Positions 1 through 7,461 of a stretch of 18,611 nt of DNA are shown piece after piece. Positions within the stretch are counted from its first letter, which is position 1; every line of letters begins with the position of its first letter. The stretch is taken from contig NZ_CAMLDP010000032.1 of assembly GCF_946478925.1 (NCBI RefSeq), positions 1 through 18,611 on the forward strand, written 5' to 3'. A program made the translations under genes and the position numbers. The DNA comes from an uncultured Nitrososphaera sp. (GTDB taxonomy: Archaea > Thermoproteota > Nitrososphaeria > Nitrososphaerales > Nitrososphaeraceae). The notes below the pieces were generated by a model. That model was not told where the DNA came from. It saw nothing but the letters and a program-made list of their open reading frames with translations, and made no database searches.

Positions 1-2
1 AA

Positions 3-65
3 CGTATCAAGCACGGCCAGCAATCCCATCCATATCTTTGGGATGAGGTAGAGTTCTTCGATTGA
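3..65 (+). CDS. Possible C-terminal end of a gene cut by the window edge
   Basis: Of the three forward frames, the one starting at base 3 reads RIKHGQQSHPYLWDEVEFFD and then a TGA at 63-65, which is the most protein-like reading of this edge. The fragment is too short to assign to a family. In the same frame after the stop, an ATG at 84 opens a 56-residue reading frame ending at 254 (MQRIWKARGVPEV...). That frame has no TATA-like box at the expected distance and no recognisable domain, so it may be chance or the decayed end of the same gene. Sequence upstream of base 1 would settle this. Confidence 0.35.
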   Translation, partial: RIKHGQQSHPYLWDEVEFFD

Positions 66-299
66 CTAGACCGAAGCGGACGGATGCAGAGAATCTGGAA
101 AGCCCGTGGCGTTCCAGAGGTGCGTAAAAGAGGACAGGATTATTGGGATAAAGATAATCATCGAATATTTTTTCTTGCTGACAGTAACAGAAAGCAAAAA
201 CAGGTATGCAAAGAACTAGCGACTATAAAAAATCTATCGAGGTTCAGCGCGTAACGAGGGTCAAGATTAAAAGAACAGTCGTGCAATGTACATGCACTA
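66..299. other. Intergenic stretch upstream of the HTH-TRASH gene
   Basis: This stretch holds the doubtful 56-codon frame at 84-254 and the probable promoter of the gene at 300. I see no RNA gene, repeat or convincing CDS in it. Confidence 0.5.
266..272 (+). promoter_or_regulatory. TATA-like box for the HTH-TRASH gene
   Basis: The sequence attaaaa is centred about 31 bp upstream of the TTG at 300. The spacing fits an archaeal promoter giving a leaderless or nearly leaderless mRNA, and it supports the TTG start because no in-frame ATG exists between the upstream stop (252-254) and 300. Confidence 0.5.
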
Positions 300-752
300 T
301 TGCCAGTCCAGCTTGACGACACGGACGTTGCGATACTAAAGTCATTGATGGCAGACGGACGCAAGTCTTTCCGGGCAATATCCCGGGAAATCAAGGTGAG
401 CACGCCCACGGTCAAGGCTAGGTACGAACGCCTCGTCAACATCGGACTCATCAAGGCAGTCAGGCCTGAGCTAGACTTGTCCAAGATAGACAAAAAGGAT
501 GGCGAGATTGGCGACGCGCTCCAAGAGCTAAAGAAGCAGAAAAAGCACTTTCACGTGCGCGTAGACGGCCTGAAGGTGAAACTGAAATGCGACTTTTGCG
601 GCGGGCCGGTCCACGGCAAACCAAAGGTGCTCAGGTTTGCAAGGTTCGAGCGGTTCTTTTGCTGCGTGCAATGCAGGGCGTCGTACAAGGAAAAGTACGG
701 CGGAAGGATAGAGATGCTGCTAAAGCGCAGTCATGAGGAAGGAGAAGGATAG
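300..752 (+). CDS. Lrp/AsnC-type HTH regulator with C-terminal TRASH metal-binding domain
   Basis: This 150-residue protein has an N-terminal winged HTH (about residues 5-55, LDDTDVAILKSLMADGRKSF then IAREIKVS-like recognition helix region) typical of Lrp/AsnC proteins. It lacks the usual RAM ligand domain. Instead, residues about 98-140 carry a TRASH-type zinc/copper knuckle: CDFC, then FCCVQC and a YKEKYGG end. Haloarchaeal Lrp-TRASH proteins are known copper-responsive regulators, so a metal-sensing transcription factor is the likely role; the metal and targets are inference. It starts with TTG, the only in-frame start after the upstream stop. Its last 22 bases overlap the 3' end of the convergent cbiD gene, so antisense interference at the transcript ends is possible. 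Confidence 0.88.
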   Translation: MPVQLDDTDVAILKSLMADGRKSFRAISREIKVSTPTVKARYERLVNIGLIKAVRPELDLSKIDKKDGEIGDALQELKKQKKHFHVRVDGLKVKLKCDFCGGPVHGKPKVLRFARFERFFCCVQCRASYKEKYGGRIEMLLKRSHEEGEG

Positions 753-1912
753 CGCGCAAGAATTTTTCCGTCAAAGTCAAACATGATGATTTCAAGTGCT
801 AGCTGCCCCTTTGAATGCTCGTGCATCTGCGCGTACACTTTTTTGCAAAGCAGACCATAAAAGCCAGAGACGTTGTTTTTTGCCACTATCTCGCCTGCGT
901 GCCGGGCGGTGTTTGCCTGCCTTATTTCCGCTACGATTGGCGCGGTCGCGCCGCACTGCTCGGCAAGGCCGGCCATGAAATCAAGGCTTACGTGCGAGCC
1001 CCGCACGTGCGTCTGCTTTATCCCCATTGCCATCTTGGTCAGTTTCCCGATAAAGCCGGCGATGACTGCCTTTTTGATGTTCTTTGCAGCGCACTGCTTG
1101 ACCGAATATCCGGCAAAGTCTCCCATCTGCACAAAGCTGTGCTCACGAAGGTTTGGAAATAGCGCCTTGGCAAAATCCTCACTCCTCCCGCCGGTTGTCA
1201 GGACGGCGGTGTCGGCCCCCATCGCGATTGCCACGTCAAGGCTCTGCCGTATCGCTGCTGCAAACGACGCGGTAGAATATGGTAGCACTATGCCAGTCGT
1301 TCCGAGTATCGAGATTCCGCCCATTATTCCAAGGCGCGGGTTATCCGTCTTTTTTGCAAGCTCTTCCCCCTTTGGAACCCAGACCACAACGTCTACGCCC
1401 CTTGCCTTCAACTGCTCGTGCGCTGCTTCGCCCACAGCCTGTACGAGCATCTTTGTCGGAGTCGGATTTATAGCGGCCTTGCCCATCTCTAGGCCGAGGC
1501 CGGGCTTGGTCACCCGGCCGACTCCCTTACCGCCGTCTATGTTTATCGCGCCGGGTTTGCCGCTGAACGAGACGGTTGAGCAGATCTCCGCCCCATGCGT
1601 GACATCGGGGTCGTCGCCACCGTCCTTTATCGCGGCGCATGTCGCTTTGTCGCTTTCAATCTTTGTCCACGCTATCTTTAGCGTCGCAGTCCTGCCCTTT
1701 GGCAGTGACACGTCAACCTGCTCCACAGGCCTGCTTGTTATGAGCGCCAAGAGCGCGGCCTTGGTCGCCGCCGTTGCAGTGGTTCCGGTGGTATAGCCGG
1801 TGCGCAGGACGCCTTTTTTCTTTTTTTCCTCGACCTCTGCAGGCAGTTCCTGCTCCTGCTCTGCCAGCTCTAGGTCGTTATTATTTTCATCATCAGTAGT
1901 GGCAGAAGTCAC
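731..1912 (-). CDS. cbiD: Cobalt-precorrin-5B C1-methyltransferase CbiD
   Basis: This 393-residue protein carries the CbiD family signature at residues 37-50 (RTGYTTGTTATAAT) and the Gly-rich DPDVTHG and GGKGVGRVTKPGL segments. CbiD methylates C1 of the corrin ring with AdoMet in the anaerobic (early cobalt insertion) cobalamin pathway, in the cytoplasm. Family members are usually about 360-380 residues; here an acidic, Gln/Glu-rich extension of about 30 residues precedes the domain. The start is a GTG that overlaps the stop of the upstream SDR gene (GTGA), a sign of translational coupling. It is the last gene of the operon Lsm-metK-SDR-cbiD, so its cofactor AdoMet is made by a co-transcribed gene. 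Known thaumarchaea make cobalamin, which agrees with this call. Confidence 0.95.
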   Translation of the reverse strand: MTSATTDDENNNDLELAEQEQELPAEVEEKKKKGVLRTGYTTGTTATAATKAALLALITSRPVEQVDVSLPKGRTATLKIAWTKIESDKATCAAIKDGGDDPDVTHGAEICSTVSFSGKPGAINIDGGKGVGRVTKPGLGLEMGKAAINPTPTKMLVQAVGEAAHEQLKARGVDVVVWVPKGEELAKKTDNPRLGIMGGISILGTTGIVLPYSTASFAAAIRQSLDVAIAMGADTAVLTTGGRSEDFAKALFPNLREHSFVQMGDFAGYSVKQCAAKNIKKAVIAGFIGKLTKMAMGIKQTHVRGSHVSLDFMAGLAEQCGATAPIVAEIRQANTARHAGEIVAKNNVSGFYGLLCKKVYAQMHEHSKGQLALEIIMFDFDGKILARYPSPSS

Positions 1913-2679
1913 AGAAGCACCGCCCCACCGTCAATTACTATCGTGTTGCCTGTAGCAAAGGAAAAGTCCTCGCCTGCAAGGCTCGCCGCGACTCTTGCGA
2001 CTTCTCGTGGTTTTCCCCACCGCTTCATCGCGTTTTCCTGCGCTGCTTGTCTGCGCGCCTTTTCGTCCATTGAGTCAAAGGTCGCGTTGGTGGCAATGTT
2101 GCCAAGCGCAAGCGAGTAGGCGCGAATTCCCCTGTTGCCGTATTCAAGCGCGACATGCTTTGTCATGGCGATGATGCCGGCCTTGGCAAGGGTGTAGGGC
2201 GCGCCCTCGACGTGGCCTGCTATTGCAGGGGTAGACGAGATGCTGATGATAACACCGCTCTTTTTCCTTACCATCACAGGAAGCACCGCGCGTGTCAGGC
2301 GGAACGTGCCTTTTAGGTCAACGTCAAGGATGCGGTCAAACTCTTCGTCCGTGACCTCGTGCATCTCCTTGTACCACGTTTTTTTGTCAAAGGGGTAGCC
2401 GGCGTTGTTGACTAGGACGTCTATCCTGCCATGCCCTGCGACTGCGTCTTTCACAAAGGCTCTGACGCTTGCAGGGCTTGAAATGTCGAGTGAAAAAGGG
2501 TGAGCATTCTTGCCGACCTTCTTTGCGGCGTCGCCGGCGCTCTTGATGTCCCGGGAGCACAAAAGGACAGCGGCGCCTCTCCTTGCAAACTCTAGAGCCA
2601 TTTCAAAGCCGATGCCCCGCGTGGCGCCCGTGATTGCCGCAACTTTGCCCTTCAATGGCAGATGGTAGATGATGGACAT
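1909..2679 (-). CDS. Short-chain dehydrogenase/reductase (SDR, FabG-like)
   Basis: From the ATG at 2679 this is a 256-residue classical SDR. It has the NAD(P)-binding TGATRGIG at residues 17-24, NNAG at 91-94 and the catalytic Ser149, Tyr162 and Lys166 (PYTLAK). The substrate cannot be read from the sequence; resemblance to 3-oxoacyl-ACP reductases is general. A longer reading from 2748 would add 23 residues that do not belong to the fold and would overlap the end of metK by 34 bp, so the internal ATG, which directly precedes the first beta strand (LKGKVAAITG), is preferred. It lies 35 bp after metK and overlaps cbiD by 4 bp. The position before cbiD suggests co-expression with cobalamin synthesis but not a proven role in it. 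Confidence 0.9.
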   Translation of the reverse strand: MSIIYHLPLKGKVAAITGATRGIGFEMALEFARRGAAVLLCSRDIKSAGDAAKKVGKNAHPFSLDISSPASVRAFVKDAVAGHGRIDVLVNNAGYPFDKKTWYKEMHEVTDEEFDRILDVDLKGTFRLTRAVLPVMVRKKSGVIISISSTPAIAGHVEGAPYTLAKAGIIAMTKHVALEYGNRGIRAYSLALGNIATNATFDSMDEKARRQAAQENAMKRWGKPREVARVAASLAGEDFSFATGNTIVIDGGAVLL

Positions 2680-2714
2680 TATTATTTTAGATTGCTTGCG
2701 GCCGCTATACTCTG

Positions 2715-3854
2715 CTACAGCTGGGACGCCTTGTCTGTCTTTTCCCACGTAAAGCCCGGCTCGCTCCTTCCAAAGTGGCCGTATGCCGCAGTCTTGCGGT
2801 AGACGGGGCGTTTCAGGTCAAGCGTCTTGATGATGCCAGCAGGCTTCATGTCAAAGACCTTGCGGACCCGTGCCTCTATCTCCTCTTCAGGCGCTTTGCC
2901 CGTACCGAACGTGTCTACCATTATGGACACGGGCTCGGCGACTCCGATTGCGTACGCTACCTGCACCTCGCACTTGTCTGCAAGGCCGGCAGCGACCACG
3001 TTCTTGGCGACGTACCTTGCCATGTAGCACGCCGACCTGTCGACCTTTGACGGGTCCTTGCCCGAGAATGCGCCTCCGCCGTGCCTGCCCATGCCGCCGT
3101 ACGTATCTGCGATTATCTTGCGGCCTGTGAGGCCTGTGTCGCCAGGAGGTCCACCTATCACGAATCTGCCGGTCGGGTTGACGAGGTATTTTGTCTTGTC
3201 GTCCACCCACTCGCCGCACACCGGCTTGATTATCTTGCTTATTACTTCCTCGCGCAGCTGGTCCATGCTAATATCGGGCGAATGCTGTGTTGATACTACG
3301 ACCGTGTCGATGCGCTTTGGAACGCCGTTTTCATAGACGACTGACACCTGCGACTTGCCGTCAGGCCTGAGCCAGCCAAGCTCCTTGCTCTTTCTCGATT
3401 GCGAGAGTTTCATTGAGAGCTGGTGGGCCATTGTTATCGGGAGGGGCATCAGCTGCGGAGTCTCGTTGGTGGCATAGCCGAACATGAGACCTTGGTCGCC
3501 GGCGCCCTGCTCCTTCTTTTCAGTCGCAGTCACGCCCATCGAGATGTCAGGGCTTTGCTCGTGCAGTGCTGCAAGCACAGAGCACGAGTCGCAGTCAAAG
3601 CCGTAATCAGGCTTGTCGTAGCCGATCTCGCGGATTGTGTCGCGGACTATTTTCTGCACGTCGACCCTGCCCTTTGACGTCACCTCGCCGGCCACAAAGA
3701 CGATGCCAGTGGTGGTCATCGATTCGGCGGCGACGCGGGAATCTGGGTCCTGCCTGAGAAACTCGTCGAGAAGCGCGTCAGAAATCTGGTCGCACACCTT
3801 GTCCGGATGACCCTCTGTGACGCTTTCAGAAGTAAACAGCCAGCGCTTTACCAT
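2715..3854 (-). CDS. metK: S-adenosylmethionine synthetase, bacterial-type MetK
   Basis: This 379-residue enzyme makes AdoMet from methionine and ATP in the cytoplasm. Motifs of the bacterial/eukaryal MAT family are plain: TEGHPDK (residues 13-19), [12 protein letters not shown] (117-128) and the loop GGGAFSGKD (259-267). Length matches bacterial MetK (about 380-400). Most euryarchaea and many crenarchaea instead carry the divergent archaeal MAT, so this is the bacterial form in an archaeal context. It starts at an ATG only 12 bp after the Lsm stop and is followed by the SDR and cbiD, giving an AdoMet supply and use arrangement. Codon use (strong G/C at third positions) is like its neighbours, so any transfer is old. 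Confidence 0.96.
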   Translation of the reverse strand: MVKRWLFTSESVTEGHPDKVCDQISDALLDEFLRQDPDSRVAAESMTTTGIVFVAGEVTSKGRVDVQKIVRDTIREIGYDKPDYGFDCDSCSVLAALHEQSPDISMGVTATEKKEQGAGDQGLMFGYATNETPQLMPLPITMAHQLSMKLSQSRKSKELGWLRPDGKSQVSVVYENGVPKRIDTVVVSTQHSPDISMDQLREEVISKIIKPVCGEWVDDKTKYLVNPTGRFVIGGPPGDTGLTGRKIIADTYGGMGRHGGGAFSGKDPSKVDRSACYMARYVAKNVVAAGLADKCEVQVAYAIGVAEPVSIMVDTFGTGKAPEEEIEARVRKVFDMKPAGIIKTLDLKRPVYRKTAAYGHFGRSEPGFTWEKTDKASQL

Positions 3855-3866
3855 TTAGGCACCACG

Positions 3867-4118
3867 CTAGAGGTCTTTTTCAAGCCTGATGAACAGAACG
3901 TTGTTGCCCCGGATGACTACTTTGCCGTAGTTGGCCATCACGTCGGCGCCGTTGAACTCTTCTGCGTCAGTAAGTATCAGGTTCATGTAAGAATCGACGT
4001 TGTTCATCCTCCCCTTGTACTCTATCTCACTCTTCAGGCGCACTGCGACCTTGCGGTTGAGCGATCTCTGCAGAATCGAAAGGGGACGTTTTGGTTGTTG
4101 AGATGACGGAGAAGACAC
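3867..4118 (-). CDS. Sm-like archaeal protein (Lsm/SmAP)
   Basis: This 83-residue protein has the Sm fold: Sm1 motif about residues 26-50 (VRLKSEIEYKGRMNNVDSYM, then NLIL) and Sm2 motif about 65-76 (GKVVIRGNNVLFI). Sm-like archaeal proteins form homo-heptameric rings that bind U-rich RNA and act in RNA processing or stability. A short Ser/Gln-rich N-terminal tail (MSSPSSQQPKRP) precedes the fold. The start is GTG at 4118. It is the first gene of the four-gene operon ending in cbiD and is divergent from the RadB-like gene, with about 100 bp between them that must hold both promoters. The link between an RNA-binding Sm protein and metK is a matter of neighbourhood only. Confidence 0.92.
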   Translation of the reverse strand: MSSPSSQQPKRPLSILQRSLNRKVAVRLKSEIEYKGRMNNVDSYMNLILTDAEEFNGADVMANYGKVVIRGNNVLFIRLEKDL

Positions 4119-4156
4119 GCTAGTTAATCACTTTGGAGGACGTAGGTTCTCGCCGC

Positions 4157-4166
4157 AAATAAAAAG
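4157..4166 (-). promoter_or_regulatory. Candidate TATA-like box for the Lsm-metK-SDR-cbiD operon
   Basis: Read on the minus strand, this is a CTTTTTATTT-like element centred about 44 bp upstream of the GTG at 4118. It would give a leader of about 18 nt. It is the only AT-rich box at a plausible distance. Confidence 0.35.
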
Positions 4167-4185
4167 GTTCCCTTGCTCCCTTAAT

Positions 4186-4194
4186 TCATAAAAA
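4186..4194 (+). promoter_or_regulatory. TATA-like box for the RadB-like gene
   Basis: The element tcataaaaa is centred about 32 bp upstream of the ATG at 4222, predicting a very short or absent leader. Confidence 0.45.
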
Positions 4195-4221
4195 GGCCGC
4201 ATCCCAGATGAGAATGAGGAT

Positions 4222-4875
4222 ATGTTCATCCAGACCGGCTCGCAGTCGCTTGACTTACTCCTTGGAGGCGGCGTCAGGACAGGGATGGTCATCGACGTGT
4301 ACGGCGAAAGCGGCTCAGGCAAGTCGCAGTTGTGCTTCTCGTTGTGCGCGAATTGCACGAAGGCAGGTTTTCGCGCGTTTTTCGTGGACACTGCCGGCAC
4401 GTTCCGGCCCGAGCGCGTCTGCGAGATGGCAGGAACGACAAAGGTCCTAGACAGGATAACGTTCGTGCGGGCGCTCAACACCAAGGACCAGATAGGCGTA
4501 GTCGAAAGGGCGCGGGACGCAGACGCCCGGCTCTTGATAGTCGACACGCTGACGTCTCTTTTCTCGGCCGAGTATTCCGGCCCGGCAAGGCACCTTGCAG
4601 TCATGTCTCATTTGCACGACCTTGCAACATTTGCAATAGGTGCCGACTGCGCGGTGGTAGTGACAAACATGGTAAGAAACGCGCCCACCGAGACTGGCAA
4701 ATCCATACAGCGAGAGTACCTTGGGAGCTCGGTTTCGATATACTCGCACGTCAGGATGAAACTCTCCGTGGAGGACCCCTCCAGAGGGCGATTCCACGCT
4801 GCTCTCTTGCAGCCGCCTGGCGGCAGCGCGCGGTTTGCAATCACTTCGCGTGGCCTGTCGGACAGAGGAGACTAA
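4222..4875 (+). CDS. radB: RadB-like RecA-family ATPase
   Basis: This 217-residue protein is a bare RecA core. The Walker A motif GESGSGKSQ is at residues 28-36 and Walker B LLIVD at 104-108, followed by TLTSLFSAEYSG and a second conserved strand (CAVVVTNMVRN). There is no N-terminal helix-hairpin-helix domain, which separates it from RadA and fits RadB, a RadA paralogue thought to assist homologous recombination; related KaiC-like RecA proteins are the alternative. Length fits RadB (about 220). The start ATG directly precedes the usual TGSQSLDLLLGGG opening. It is divergent from the Lsm operon and followed 32 bp later by the glycosyltransferase, which has its own promoter. Confidence 0.82.
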   Translation: MFIQTGSQSLDLLLGGGVRTGMVIDVYGESGSGKSQLCFSLCANCTKAGFRAFFVDTAGTFRPERVCEMAGTTKVLDRITFVRALNTKDQIGVVERARDADARLLIVDTLTSLFSAEYSGPARHLAVMSHLHDLATFAIGADCAVVVTNMVRNAPTETGKSIQREYLGSSVSIYSHVRMKLSVEDPSRGRFHAALLQPPGGSARFAITSRGLSDRGD

Positions 4876-4878
4876 CCG

Positions 4879-4886
4879 TTTTATAG
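4879..4886 (+). promoter_or_regulatory. TATA-like box for the GT2-GtrA gene
   Basis: The box ttttatag is centred 25-26 bp before the GTG at 4908, the spacing expected for a leaderless mRNA starting at that GTG. It supports GTG 4908 over the ATG at 4950. Confidence 0.55.
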
Positions 4887-4907
4887 AACGGCAGTCTAAA
4901 AACAACC

Positions 4908-6089
4908 GTGGACGTTTCGCCGCAGGAACTTGTCGTCAAGCAGGACAAGATGCCGCTTTCAGTCATCCTGCCCACGTACAACGAGTCGCAAAACATCTCC
5001 AAGATGCTAGACTCGATTGCAGAGGCGCTCCCGCGCAACGCGCCTGCTGAAATCATAGTAGTCGACGACAACTCGCCCGACGGAACCGCGGACATTGCGG
5101 CCAACCACGCCAAGAACCTCGGCATCCACGACAAGCGCCTGCACATACGCGTCGTGCGCAGGCAGGGCAAGCAGGGCCTCAGTTCTGCAATCCTTGCAGG
5201 CGTCCATGAGGCGACGGGCGAGGTGGTCGTGGTCATGGACAGCGACCTTTCCCATCCTGCACACACCATACCCAAGATGCTTGAGGAGATAAGACAATCA
5301 AGGTGCGACATCGTAGTCGCCTCCAGGTACATCAAGGGAGGCGCCATATCGGGCTGGCCCTTCAAGCGCAAGCTCATGAGCAAGGGCGCGACCAAGATAG
5401 CAAAGTACAGCCTCGGCATCAAGATAAAGGACCCCATGTCCGGCTTTTTCGCGTTCCGCCGGCACATCATCCATGGGATAAAGTTCGACTCTATCGGCTA
5501 CAAGATGCTCCTAGAGATGCTAGTCAAGGTCAGAGGGGCGAGGATAAAAGAGATACCCTATACGTTTACAAACAGGTGCGCCGGCGCAAGCAAACTCGAC
5601 TCGAAGGTGATGTTTGACTATATACGCGCGGTGTGGCGCCTATACCGCTACGGCAGGGCCGCATCAAGCGAGCGCAGGACCTCTGTTCGCTTTTTCTCAA
5701 AAGCAGGCAGGTTCTACACGGTCGGGGCAAGCGGCCTTTTGGTCAACTATGTCGTCTCGTTCATACTTTCGGCGCTTTTCCCGGGCATCTGGTACCTGCA
5801 CGCGACGGTGGTCGGCATCATATTCTCGATTACGTCCAACTTTGTCCTCAACAAGATCTGGACGTTTGAAGACAGAGACTTTGCAGCCAGAAAGACGCTT
5901 TTGCAGTACGGCATGTTTGCCGGCTTTTCCGCGTTTGGCGCGCTGGTGCAGCTTGGCATAGTGTACGCGCTGGTCGAGACGAGCGAGCTTAGCTATCCAT
6001 TTGCACTCATTGTAGCTGTCGCCACCGCATCGCTGGGCAACTTTCTCCTGAACAAAAAGTGGACGTTCAAGGAAAAAGTGTGGAGTTAG
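4908..6089 (+). CDS. Membrane glycosyltransferase: GT2 (DPM1-like) domain fused to GtrA-like membrane domain
   Basis: This 393-residue protein has an N-terminal GT2 domain resembling dolichol-phosphate mannosyltransferase: SVILPTYNE (18-26), VVDDNSPDG (51-59), the DSD metal-binding motif (111-113) and the SRYIKGG segment. From about residue 265 it continues into a GtrA-like domain of four membrane helices, with repeated N(F/V)LNKxWTF motifs after helices 2 and 4. Such fusions transfer a sugar to a polyprenyl phosphate and may flip it for cell-envelope or protein glycosylation. The sugar is unknown. The start is GTG at 4908, backed by the promoter; ATG 4950, next to the first beta strand, is the alternative. 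The next downstream gene is convergent, 276 bp away. Confidence 0.9.
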   Translation: MDVSPQELVVKQDKMPLSVILPTYNESQNISKMLDSIAEALPRNAPAEIIVVDDNSPDGTADIAANHAKNLGIHDKRLHIRVVRRQGKQGLSSAILAGVHEATGEVVVVMDSDLSHPAHTIPKMLEEIRQSRCDIVVASRYIKGGAISGWPFKRKLMSKGATKIAKYSLGIKIKDPMSGFFAFRRHIIHGIKFDSIGYKMLLEMLVKVRGARIKEIPYTFTNRCAGASKLDSKVMFDYIRAVWRLYRYGRAASSERRTSVRFFSKAGRFYTVGASGLLVNYVVSFILSALFPGIWYLHATVVGIIFSITSNFVLNKIWTFEDRDFAARKTLLQYGMFAGFSAFGALVQLGIVYALVETSELSYPFALIVAVATASLGNFLLNKKWTFKEKVWS

Positions 6090-6259
6090 TTCGACAAGTG
6101 ACTATTTATATCGACCCCGAATGTGAATTATAACCTACAACAATCTTTTTTGTATGAAATTTATACTATAATTCCACCCTATTAGCATAATTCTAAAATC
6201 TTATGTTGGAAAGACTTAATAATTTATCACATCAATTCCAAACAACGAAATAAACTAAC
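6090..6259. other. AT-rich intergenic stretch before the structured RNA candidate
   Basis: This part lies between convergent genes and has no credible CDS. It includes a T6 tract (6146-6151) that could end the glycosyltransferase transcript, and AT-rich boxes such as taataattta (6217-6226) that could serve as a promoter for the hairpin region that follows. Its base composition contrasts sharply with the GC-rich hairpin at 6260-6329. Confidence 0.5.
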
Positions 6260-6329
6260 TAGATAGGGACCCCCCGTATCACCGGCGCGGCGCGTGGCCG
6301 GCCTTTCGATAGGGGGATGACCCTATCTA
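6260..6329 (+). ncRNA. Candidate structured non-coding RNA (three nested stems)
   Basis: A GC-rich, self-complementary 70-nt block sits in an otherwise AT-rich gap between convergent genes. Stem 1 pairs TAGATAGGG (6260-6268) with CCCTATCTA (6321-6329), 9 bp perfect. Stem 2 pairs CCCCC (6271-6275) plus TATC (6277-6280) with GATAGGGGG (6308-6316), leaving G6276 bulged. Stem 3 pairs CCGGC (6282-6286) with GCCGG (6297-6301). Asymmetric loops separate the stems (A-C facing ATGA; A facing CCTTTC), which is more than a plain terminator needs. No T-arm or anticodon arm is present, so it is not a tRNA. Strand is assigned from the AT-rich promoter-like sequence on the 5' side; a bidirectional terminator or a decayed mobile element is the alternative. 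Confidence 0.45.
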
Positions 6330-6365
6330 ACCGGCTTTATTACTGTGAGATAATTTTTGAAAATA

Positions 6366-7349
6366 TCAGTTGGACCTGCGCTTTCTTGGCTCTATCAGGC
6401 CCATCAGCTGGTAGCCATATTCCAGGTTGTGCTTGACGTGGTTGATGCCGTGCGTTCCGTGCGGGACGAACTTGCCGTCAAGCACGTTCTCGATGTACGT
6501 CTTGGCTTTGCGTATCGAGTTGGCGGCGTGCTGTAGCTGGTTGTCGGTGAGCTTGCGGCCAAGGTCCTTTTCCACTTCTTTCTTCAGGTCCTCCGGCCTT
6601 GCCAGCTTGCCATACTTTTGCAGGCGCTTGTGGTTGACCGAAAGGTCGGTTATCTTTTTCACGTCGGCGGCGGGCAGGCTTGAAAGCGACAGCTCTAGTT
6701 CCTTCTTTGACCTGCCTGTGATGATTGCAAGATTGTCTACAAGGTCGTCGCTGAACATCACCGGCGCGGCGGGCTGGCTTGTGGACCTCCTTGCTCCCTC
6801 TGTCGCGGGCCTTGACGCATAGCTGGCCAATGGGTCTTCAAAAGGCGCGCCGGCCTTGCGCTCCTGATAGTAGCGCTCGATGCCATAGACGCCTACCGCC
6901 TCGCCCCGCGTGTCTACGCCCTTGTCCAGTATCGAGATGACATCAACTATTATCCGGGGAAAGTGCAGCTTCAACTGCGCAGACGCCTTGGGATAGTTTT
7001 CCATGATGTCCATGTAGATGTAAAACGTGGCGTCGTTTACGGCCTTTGTACCTGCCCTCTTTGAGTCCATGCCCTTTGCTGCAACTGTCAAAAAGTCGCA
7101 CAGGTCCGATTGCGAAAACGTGTGGCCCGATACAGTGCAGGCATCGGCCACCGCCTTGATGGAGGCTATCCACTTGCCGTACGCGTTGACAGTTGCGAGC
7201 GACACGTTGCCCACAAACTCTACTGCCTTTTTGCGGATCTCGGCATCCTCTATCTTTAGCATGTCAAGCGATGACGAAAGAATGTTTCCGAGCGAAGCGG
7301 AATCTTCGAGCCTTGGTGAGGTTGTAGCAGGTTGCCTGCCAGAAGCCAT
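6366..7349 (-). CDS. Unrecognised 327-residue protein with His-rich C-terminal motif
   Basis: I do not recognise this family. The protein is soluble, mostly helical in character, with an N-terminal helical half (about 15-170), a linker rich in Ala/Ser/Pro/Arg (about 180-205), and a helical C-terminal half. The end carries a striking cluster, PHGTHGINHVKHNLEYGYQL (about 291-310), with four His, then GLIEPRKRRSN. This could bind metal or nucleic acid, but that is a guess. A GTG at 7370 would add 7 residues; the ATG at 7349 is preferred because the TATA-like box at 7375-7382 is about 29 bp upstream, placing the transcript start after 7370. It is divergent from the dUTPase gene. Codon use is normal for the window, so it is likely a native gene. 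Confidence 0.8.
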   Translation of the reverse strand: MASGRQPATTSPRLEDSASLGNILSSSLDMLKIEDAEIRKKAVEFVGNVSLATVNAYGKWIASIKAVADACTVSGHTFSQSDLCDFLTVAAKGMDSKRAGTKAVNDATFYIYMDIMENYPKASAQLKLHFPRIIVDVISILDKGVDTRGEAVGVYGIERYYQERKAGAPFEDPLASYASRPATEGARRSTSQPAAPVMFSDDLVDNLAIITGRSKKELELSLSSLPAADVKKITDLSVNHKRLQKYGKLARPEDLKKEVEKDLGRKLTDNQLQHAANSIRKAKTYIENVLDGKFVPHGTHGINHVKHNLEYGYQLMGLIEPRKRRSN

Positions 7350-7374
7350 AGCGAGCTGTACTATCACCACATGC

Positions 7375-7382
7375 CTTAAAGC
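7375..7382 (-). promoter_or_regulatory. TATA-like box for the 327-aa protein gene
   Basis: On the minus strand this reads GCTTTAAG, centred about 29 bp upstream of the ATG at 7349. It decides the start in favour of 7349 over the GTG at 7370. Confidence 0.5.
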
Positions 7383-7427
7383 TTTCGCAACACCTCGACA
7401 CTAGTCGGACAATCATCATAAGCAGCA

Positions 7428-7436
7428 ACTATTTAC
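7428..7436 (+). promoter_or_regulatory. TATA-like box for the dUTPase gene
   Basis: The element actatttac is centred about 30 bp upstream of the ATG at 7462. Confidence 0.45.
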
Positions 7437-7461
7437 CTGCCCGCCCAAGACACAAAGCACG

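Noticed and set aside
873..1796. Long forward frame of 307 codons antisense to cbiD
   Set aside because: cbiD has clear family motifs on the other strand; the forward frame has no domain and arises from the G/C-rich codon pattern.
6260..6329. tRNA or kink-turn RNA in the hairpin
   Set aside because: A TTCGA occurs but without a T-stem or anticodon arm. The A-C/ATGA loop resembles a kink-turn but does not match the consensus.
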